Made by a program: the position numbers and the translations under genes. Shown here piece after piece: positions 57,469 through 64,000 of a stretch of 64,000 nucleotides of DNA (its first letter is position 1; the number at the start of each line of letters is the position of its first letter). The notes under the pieces were generated by a model, which was not told the DNA's origin, did no database searches, and saw only the letters and a program-made list of their open reading frames with translations. The stretch comes from Pleodorina starrii (lineage: Eukaryota > Chlorophyta > Chlorophyceae > Chlamydomonadales > Volvocaceae). The stretch is taken from positions 717,001-781,000 of the forward strand of contig BRXU01000037.1 of NCBI GenBank assembly GCA_030267565.1, written 5' to 3'.

Positions 57469-58628
57469 AAAAAGCCAAGCAACGCCTAAACTCGCAGACA
57501 GGACAGGGACAGGGACGGGGGCAGCAAGAGGCCAGGAGCCACTGCTGCACGGGCGGCACACACGGCCACCCCTTCCTCCAAGACACCGAGGAGGGAACCG
57601 AAACCAACACCAGGGCCCAACACCAGGGCCAAACCCCAGGGCCCAACACCAGGGCCAACACCACGGCCCAACACCAGGGCCAACCCCACAGCCCAACACC
57701 AGGGCCAACACCACGGCCCAACACCAGGGCCAATCCCACAGCCCAACTCCAGGGCCCGGAATACCGTCGGAGGGACCAGAAAAACAACCTCAACAGCCAA
57801 GGGGCGAACCCTACACCCAGGGCGACAGCAACAGGAACGGCAAACAAAGCCGGGCAACCGCCACAGCGAACCAGGGCGGACAAGCCCCCCCGCCTGGGAG
57901 CACCAGAGGAAACAGGAAAACCACAGCACGCCCGAAGAGAACCCCGCACCACCGAAACCGCCTCCCAGAGCCACAAAAGCCGCAGGGACGGCGCCACACG
58001 AAGCACACCAGAGACAAACAACAACCGACCCCACCCTGGGGGCGTCCCCGCAAGACAGCAGGCCCCAAGACACGCCTCCCTCCCAAGACACCCCACACCG
58101 CAGGAACCGCACTCCCACGGCCCCCCGGCTCCCAAGAACCCCCACGGGCGCAGCAGGGGCAGTACCGCCTGGCTGGAAGCCAGGGCACAAGCGCGCCGGC
58201 GACAAGACTCCCGCAGACCCCACCCTGGGGGGGTTCCCTCCAGACGTCCCTCGCAGAAAAAAACAGCGACCCCCGAACCGCACCTGCCTCCCACGGCAGC
58301 CTGCACCGCACCAACCCTGCACCGAAGCCCCCCCGCCCCTCCCCAGTCCCCCCCGAAACCCTCCCCAGTCCCCCCCGCGCCGCGCGCACCCCACTCCCAA
58401 GACCCCCCGTCCCCCAAAAACCCCCTCCAGGCCGCAGGGACAGCACCGCCGGGTCGGAGACCAGGGCACGAGAGCGCCTGCGACAAAACACCCAGACCCA
58501 CAAAAAGGGGCGACCCCTCAAGACAGCAGCCCCCGAACCGCACCTGCCTCCCGCGGCAGCCTGCACCACACCAACCCTGCTCCGAAGCTCCCCCGACCCC
58601 CAAAACCCCCTCAGGCCCCACCCACAGC
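57469..58628 (-). mobile_element. LINE-B copy B7: 3' UTR continuing B6
   Basis: Starts aaaaagccaagcaacg, exactly where B6 breaks off, and runs ~1.15 kb up the LINE-B 3' UTR. Near 57760-57785 about 100 bp are replaced by ggaataccgtcggagggacc plus agaaaa. An 18-bp insertion sits at 58246. It ends against the plus-strand B8 copy, head to head. Confidence 0.8.
58246..58263 (+). mobile_element. Extremely short LINE-B insertion (11 bp plus seven A)
   Basis: gtccctcgcagaaaaaaa is the last 11 bp of LINE-B with a tail, placed on the plus strand between ccagac and cagcgac. Other copies have ccagacagcgac without it (for example 41570-41584). Confidence 0.75.
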
Positions 58629-58752
58629 ACCAGCCCAGGCTCCCCGGCCGCCAGCGGCCCACCTCACTGGCCCACCCACCCCCTCCACGGCGGGATCAGG
58701 GCCCCCAGCCCCCAGCCCTGCCTCGGCTGCCCTCAGCCCTACCTCCGCTGGG

Positions 58753-60018
58753 ATGGCTGATGTCCAGGCATGGTGGCGCCGACCCCAGCTGGCAGAGGCC
58801 CCGGACAGCCCCAACAGCCTCCCAGCTGTGTTGCGGACCATCCAGGATGCGCAGAACCGGCGTCTGTCCCCATTCCCCCGGGCCGGGGTTGGCGCCAACC
58901 CCCAGGGCTGGGGCCCCAACTCCACTCCCATCGGTGGCACCTTCTCCCCCCCTGAGGCTGAGCCGGCCACGATGGCGGCCCCCCCAGGGGCCCGCCAGGG
59001 CAGCCCCAGTGGGGCCCTCCACCAGGAGCAGCAGGGCCCCTCCAGAGCCCCCACCTCTCCCCAGGCCGGCAGCACCGGGCGGTGGTGGCGACAACCGGAC
59101 GCCTTCACCCGCCACCACCAGCCCCTCGACCCCACCTCGGCCAGGGGCGGGCCCACGCTGACCCAGCCACCACCCCAGGCTCCACCCACAGGCACGGCTG
59201 GCCACCACGGCCCCGGGGGGGACGGGGGGCCCGAGCTGCCCCCCCAGCAGGCGCCTAGCCCCGGCTGGGCAGCTCGCGGCCCGCCGCCCCAGCTGGCCGC
59301 CCACAGCCCCACAGCGCAGGCCGCCAGCCCTCCACACCAGCCCCCGCCGGGCCCCAGCACTGCCCCGGGCCTGGGACTGCCGACCGCAGAGCTCGATGTG
59401 CTGCGGGCCGCTAGCTTGATCACAGCCACGCCCAGCCAGTGGGCCCCCCCCGCAGACACCCTTGCGGCTGGGTACCACGACCAGTTCGTGGATTACTTCG
59501 CGGCATGCCCCCACCCCGCCTGCTCGTCCATCGCCTTCCAGGCGGTTCTGCGAAAGCTCTTCATCCGCCACCACCCCCGACTGGAGTCTCCGGAGCTCGT
59601 CGACCCCCGCCCCGTCGTGGTCGCCTTCTGCCGCCGGGCACTGCACCAGTTGGACCTGTCGCCCCCAGCGCCCCTCGGCGCAATTGAACTGGACGCCCTC
59701 CTCCTGCGCGAGAACCACAGCTATGTGTCCCCACGGTGCCCGCCTGTGCTGCCCGAGGTGATGGCAGCGGCCCAATCAGCCCTGGAGCCCGCCCTCAAAG
59801 CTCAGACCGGCAATCGCAGCTCGGCCGGCGCATTTCTGAAGATCTACCATGACCATCTGAGCTCCCTGGCCCATTTCCTGCCGGGCCTGCACCCCACCCC
59901 CGGACACGTGCGCTCCTTCATCGTCGCTGCTCTGGGCCAACTGCAGCAGGCCCGAGCTCAACTCGCCCGCCACGACGGCCGCCCCTCCCGACGGGCGGCG
60001 CGTGGCGCGCAGCCATGA
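58753..60018 (+). CDS. LINE-B ORF1 protein, proline-rich
   Basis: 421 codons from ATG. Residues 1-205 are low complexity, rich in Pro, Gly, Ala and Gln. From about 210 a structured region follows: ELDVLRAASLIT, FVDYFAACPHPACSSIAFQA, VLRKLFIRHHPRL, VAFCRRALHQLDL, AGAFLKIYHDHLSSLAHFL and an arginine-rich end. No CCHC zinc knuckle or RNA-recognition motif is evident, unlike many L1-type ORF1 proteins. It presumably binds element RNA, judged only from its position. Its TGA overlaps the ATG of ORF2 in ATGA (60015-60018). Confidence 0.8.
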   Translation: MADVQAWWRRPQLAEAPDSPNSLPAVLRTIQDAQNRRLSPFPRAGVGANPQGWGPNSTPIGGTFSPPEAEPATMAAPPGARQGSPSGALHQEQQGPSRAPTSPQAGSTGRWWRQPDAFTRHHQPLDPTSARGGPTLTQPPPQAPPTGTAGHHGPGGDGGPELPPQQAPSPGWAARGPPPQLAAHSPTAQAASPPHQPPPGPSTAPGLGLPTAELDVLRAASLITATPSQWAPPADTLAAGYHDQFVDYFAACPHPACSSIAFQAVLRKLFIRHHPRLESPELVDPRPVVVAFCRRALHQLDLSPPAPLGAIELDALLLRENHSYVSPRCPPVLPEVMAAAQSALEPALKAQTGNRSSAGAFLKIYHDHLSSLAHFLPGLHPTPGHVRSFIVAALGQLQQARAQLARHDGRPSRRAARGAQP

Positions 60019-63000
60019 GGACCGACGGGACCGCGCCCACTTTCAAGCTCCTGACCGTAAACGTCAATGGGCTTGGGCGGGCGCGAGCCTCCAGGCTGCT
60101 CTGCTACCAGCAGCAGGTAGCAGGCAACCCGGATGTCACCTTCGTTCAGGAGGCGAAACTGGGCAGCAAAGCAGCACTTCAGTCAGTTTTACAACGAGGC
60201 AGCGGCCCGGGGGCCCCCTGGCGGGGCAAATGGGGTTACAGCCCGGGCACGGACCTCAGCTGTGGGGCCGCCATCCTGGCGCGGCCAGGGATCAGCCTGC
60301 CGGGCTGTGTGCAGCACCCGTACACCTCGGACACAGCCGGCCGTGTCTGCTGCTGGGACTGGGATATCCTCCACCTTCACCTCCGCCTCCTATGCATCTA
60401 CGCCCCGTCGGTGGCCGCCAGCCGCCCAGAGTTCTTCCAAAGCCTGCAGCCATACCTCGAGACAGACCGCCACATTCTGCTTGGAGGCGACCTTAACTGC
60501 GTCCTGCATGCGGGTGACGAGGCCCAACCGTCTGCCCATCGGGCCGGTGGGAGGCCTGCACTGCAGGCCCTGGTCAAAGGGGCCAATCTGGTCGACCCCT
60601 GGCTGTCCTCCGGCTTCACTCACCCGGCATCATCCGCCAGACCGCCTGTGGCACGCCTGGACCGCTGGCTCATTAGCCAACCTCTGCAGCAGTACGTGAC
60701 AGCTGTTCGGGTGGTGCCAGGCGCCCCGGGGGATCATCATGGGGTGCTCTTGGAGCTGGCGCTGCCAGGGCTCCCCACCCTCGGCCGCAGCAGCTGGGCG
60801 TTCCCCACGTACCTGCTGTACCACCCCGGCCTGCTGCCCCGCCTGCAGTCGGCAGTGGAGCTGGCAATCCAGGCCGTCCAGCAGCAAGACGCCGCTGCTG
60901 ACCCGCGCGAGGTGCGGGAATGTCTGAAAGGTCGCCTGCGCAGTGCAGCCGATCACCTCCACAGACAGCACCTGAAGGACCAGGCCGCCAGCCTGAGGGC
61001 GGCCAAACACGCTGCGTGTGCAGCCCTGGCAGCCATGCAGCATGCTGTGCCCGGGCCCGACGCCGGCGCTCTGGCAGCACAGGCTTGCAGCCAGCTCACC
61101 ACGGCAGTCAAACAGGCAGCCGTCCGCCGCAAAGCAGCGCTGGATGCCGCGTACACGCAGCATGGCGACAAGGGTACCGGCTGGTTCCACCAGCTCGGAC
61201 GCGAGGTGCGCACCCGGGAGCCAGTCACCCACCTCTCAGTCCCGGGTCAGCCCCTCCCGGTTCCACTCAGTGACCCGGGTGCGGCCGCCGCTATAACAGC
61301 TGCGGCCCACGCCATGTACAGCAGTGACAGCCCCACGGGTCTGTTCCGGGTGGAGCAGGTGGACCTGACAGCCCAAGACCAGCTCCTGCAGCACCTCCGC
61401 CGCCGGCTCCCCCAGCCCCTCCGGGAAGCTGCCGATGCAGCCCCAGCCGCCGGCGAGCTGCAGCTGGACGAACTTGCGGCTGCTCTGTCGTCCTGTCTGA
61501 ATGGCACCGCCCCTGGCTCGGACGGCCTGCCTTATGAGGTGTACCGGGTGCTGTGGCCGCTGCTGGGCCCGCTGCTGCTCGCCGCAGCCAACGCAGCCTT
61601 CACCCAGGGGTCCATGGAGTCCGGGGCCGCAGCTGCCGACTCCCTGCCGCTCAGCTGGCGCGAAGGGGTCATCACTCTCATCTACAAAGGCAAAGGCCTG
61701 CCCCGGCCCAGCCTGAGCAGCTACCGGCCCATCAGCCTGCTCCAATGCGACTACAAGCTTGTCTGCAAGGCCGTCAGCAATCGCCTACAGCCGGCACTGG
61801 ACTACCTGATAGACCCGCTGCAGACTGCCTTCGTCAGCGGCCGGGACATCCGGGACAACACCCTTTACCACCTGGCCCTGGCGGAGTGGGTGCGGCACTC
61901 GCAGCAACCAGCAGCCCTCATCATCCTCGACATCGAGAAGGCCTACGACCGGGTTCATCGCCCCTGGCTCTACCGGGTGGCCGAGGCCATGGGCTTCGGT
62001 CAGCACACACAGCGCTGGCTGCGCCTGCTCACGTCAGATGGCTCCTGCCGGGTGGTGGTCAATGGGCACCGGTCAGCACCTTTCCCGGTCCGCAACGGCC
62101 TTCAGCAGGGCAGCACCCTGTCGCCCGTCCTGTGGGTCATGCAGCTGGAACCCCTCACCTCGTACCTGCACCACCTGCGCAGCACCAACGCTCTCAGCAC
62201 CCCCACCCTCCCCAAAAACGTGCCAGCCCCCCCTGTCACCCACCACGCGGACGATACGGTGCTCACGGTCAGCCATGTCGACAGGGATGGGGAGGTCGCT
62301 ACCGCGGCAGTCCAGCTGTTCTGCAGGGCCAGCAACGCACGGGTCAATGCCAGCAAGGGGAAGGGGATGGTACTGGGCACCCACGCGCCGGTGGTGGGGC
62401 CCAACGCCGCAACCGGTGCGAGTTTCCCGACTCCCGGTGAGGATCCCCCACGCCACCTGGGAATCCCTCTCACTCTGGACCCGGCGGAGGCCGCGCGGCT
62501 CTGCTACAACAGCAGAATTCAGCGGGTCCAGCGTCTCGGCCATGTGTGGCGGCGACACGGCCTCAGCCTCGTGGGCAGGGTGCATGTGGCCAAACAGGTG
62601 CTGGGAAACACCCTGGCATACCACCTCTCCATCATCCGCCCCACCCCACCCCAGCTGGCGGCACTCCGCAAGCATATCGACGGCTTTGTGGCCTGGTCGC
62701 TCCTGGAGGAAGACGCGTCCCTGGTGTGCCATGGACGGGCCCTGCTGAAGCCTGGCCCGGAGATCGCATGCCAGGATCGCGACTGTGGCGGTGTCGGCCA
62801 TCTCGACCTCGACGCCTTCATGGTCGCCCTGCATGCGAAGCCCCTCGCCCAGCTCGCTCAGCCCGGCCAGCAGCCATGGAAGCAGATCATGCGGGGTCTG
62901 CTCGACGAGTACAGGCCGGATGGGACCACTGGGTGGGGCTGGGTGTATGGCACGGCGGAACCGCCCCCCAGCCTGCCTACGTTCATTGCTAGCCTGGTGC

Positions 63001-63195
63001 AGTCCTACCGCTCCTCGCTCCCGACCCGGCTGGCCTACCCAGAGACCACGGACGCGCGTGCCATCCTGCATGAGCCCCTGTTCTTCAATGCAGCCCTGCG
63101 TGACCTCGTCACCGACCAGCCCTTCACCCCGCCGGCTGGGACCGCCCACCTGGGACCCCGCACCCTGGCCGAGCTCCGTGCAGCGTCGCCCATGA
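60015..63195 (+). CDS. LINE-B ORF2: APE endonuclease and reverse transcriptase, C-terminus cut off
   Basis: About 1060 codons of element sequence before LINE-A. APE endonuclease: LLTVNVNGLGR (11), FVQEAKLG with the catalytic Glu (42), LGGDLNCVL (156), RLDRWLIS (214) and PGDHHGVLLEL (238). RT: GVITLIYKGKG (551), YRPISLLQCDYKLV (570), ILDIEKAYDRVH (637), NGLQQGSTLSPVLW (694) and the active site HADD (745) in place of the usual F/YADD. RT thumb with RHLGIPL at about 814. No RNase H. The rest of the protein is known from the copies at 46.0-47.3 and 41.8-44.0 kb and bears a Cys/His block. Domain order and poly(A) tail place it with L1-like elements. Confidence 0.92.
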
Positions 63196-64000
63196 TAATA
63201 ATAATAATAATACGCCCGACCGGAGGCCGAGGCGTGGGTTAAGGGAGCAGAGGAGGTGGGGTGACGGGTTTCCCCGGTCCCAGTCCTCCCCCACCACCGC
63301 TGTGGGGATGGGAGCAAGGATGTGTTGGTTATGTGCCCGTCAGCTGTGGCATCTCGTGTGGGGCGCGTTCCATTTGCCTCCGGGTTATCACGATCTTGTT
63401 GAGCGCCCGGACGGCGTGGTCGTGGAGTGCATTGCAGCATGTTTTGGCCGCTTCACTGCCCGCCCCAAGGGTGCGAAGAAGGGGGCGTAGGTCCTTTCTG
63501 ATGGTGCCTGCGAAGCCTAGGCTGATGGCCTCTTGTGCTGTGTAGCAGACTTTCCAACCCTCCCTCGTGAGGAGCTGGGCTAGCTCGGTGTGTTGGTGGG
63601 CTTTGTCGTGTTGTTTTTGCTTGTGATTGGTGTCTGCTGTGTATCCGACTTCTATGATGTGCACGGTGTGTTGACTAGGGTCCGGAGGTCCCATGTACTC
63701 GATCTCTTGTGCCTCGTTGAGAGGGATGCTAGGGATGAGGAGTATATCGGGGTGCATTTTGAGCCGTTCTTCCTCCGGGGTGTTCGGGAGCAGCCAGTGC
63801 GGTAGTCTTGTGCCTGCTACATAGTCCGGCCGGTCGTCTGCGGGGCCGGCATCCATGACCGTGTAGCAGCCCCCGTTGGTTCCCCGGGCGAGCGTACTTG
63901 TGATGGTTTGGACCGCCTGGTTGTGCCGTAGGATGTACAGGGCACGCATCCTTGGGTGACGGCAGCCGCCCAGAATATGCACCCCGGAGTCGGGGTTGTG
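63195..64000 (-). mobile_element. LINE-A copy 3, 3' end, running out of the window
   Basis: Minus strand; the tail is (TTA)n at 63195-63211, then the 3' UTR to 63328 and ORF2 to the window edge. It is inserted in LINE-B B8 within AASPM|TQHE. It differs from copies 1 and 2 at many positions (for example PHWLLPNTPEEERLKMHPDI for PQWLLPNTPEGERLKMRPDL), so it belongs to another subfamily or is older. Confidence 0.93.
63329..64000 (-). CDS. LINE-A copy 3 ORF2 C-terminus (restriction-like endonuclease), partial
   Basis: About 224 codons, open to the window edge. It holds the end of the zinc knuckle (HILGGCRHPRMRALYIL) and the PD-(D/E)XK-type nuclease: HPDILLIPS then HIIEVGYTAD, with the conserved NHKQKQHDKA helix. 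The proposed catalytic residues (PD, E, and K/H further on) are the same as in copies 1 and 2 despite other changes, which fits selection for this domain. It ends in MPQLTGT. Confidence 0.85.
   Translation of the reverse strand, partial: HNPDSGVHILGGCRHPRMRALYILRHNQAVQTITSTLARGTNGGCYTVMDAGPADDRPDYVAGTRLPHWLLPNTPEEERLKMHPDILLIPSIPLNEAQEIEYMGPPDPSQHTVHIIEVGYTADTNHKQKQHDKAHQHTELAQLLTREGWKVCYTAQEAISLGFAGTIRKDLRPLLRTLGAGSEAAKTCCNALHDHAVRALNKIVITRRQMERAPHEMPQLTGT

Larger units (their letters stand above)
58629..63195 (+). mobile_element. LINE-B copy B8, best-preserved, cut by LINE-A copy 3
   Basis: Contains ORF1 (58753-60018) and ORF2 (60015-63195, C-terminus missing). The frame of ORF1 stays open upstream of its first ATG to the junction with B7 at about 58628, so this copy may be slightly 5'-truncated and the true 5' UTR is not visible. 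LINE-A copy 3 interrupts it after AASPM; intact copies continue MTQHEPLMQAVL. Reading frames are otherwise free of stops. Confidence 0.9.

Overview
The window looks like nuclear DNA of a chlorophyte green alga of the Chlamydomonas/Volvox type. This is inferred from high GC, intron-rich host genes with GT-AG introns, an ankyrin-like repeat protein of the kind expanded in these algae, and a non-LTR retrotransposon with the domain set of the Dualen/RandI clade known from Chlamydomonas. No organism-specific marker gene is present.

Layout. (1) 1-9.8 kb: one host gene on the minus strand, a four-exon glycosyltransferase-family-92-like protein (1658-9764). Its 4.8-kb second intron holds a decayed Penelope-like retroelement. 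(2) 10-12.6 kb: a LINE relic and otherwise unassigned DNA. (3) 12.6-19.7 kb: a 7.1-kb copy of LINE-A (Dualen-like) flanked by a perfect 12-bp target-site duplication. (4) 19.8-21.9 kb: an ankyrin-like host gene on the plus strand with a clean intron and one frameshift. (5) 23.3-25.1 kb: a broken hAT-like transposase. (6) 25.4-64 kb: a nest of retrotransposons. The main family, LINE-B, is L1-like: ORF1, then ORF2 with APE endonuclease, reverse transcriptase and a C-terminal Cys/His motif, then a ~1.5-kb repetitive 3' UTR ending in poly(A). LINE-B copies are inserted into a related element and into each other. Two further LINE-A copies are inserted into LINE-B.

LINE-B copies. The oldest large copy (28352-44962, minus) carries four later insertions: a plus-strand LINE-B 3' end, a ~240-bp poly(A) segment, LINE-A copy 2, and another LINE-B. 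At 44963-47936 one LINE-B 3' segment abuts an inverted upstream segment, as in twin priming. One LINE-B 3' UTR is split into 49151-49280 and 57469-58628 by an 8.2-kb block. That block contains a 0.93-kb duplication, a ~1.9-kb 10-bp-period satellite and a tRNA-derived SINE. The best-preserved LINE-B (58629-63195) has ORF1 and ORF2 overlapping by ATGA and is cut by LINE-A copy 3.

The most interesting object is LINE-A. It encodes an APE endonuclease, a reverse transcriptase, an RNase H, an R2-type zinc knuckle and a restriction-like endonuclease. A ~1000-residue segment between RT and RNase H includes a region resembling PCIF1-type adenine methyltransferases, but with an altered catalytic motif. 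All functional statements come from reading motifs by eye; no database search was run.
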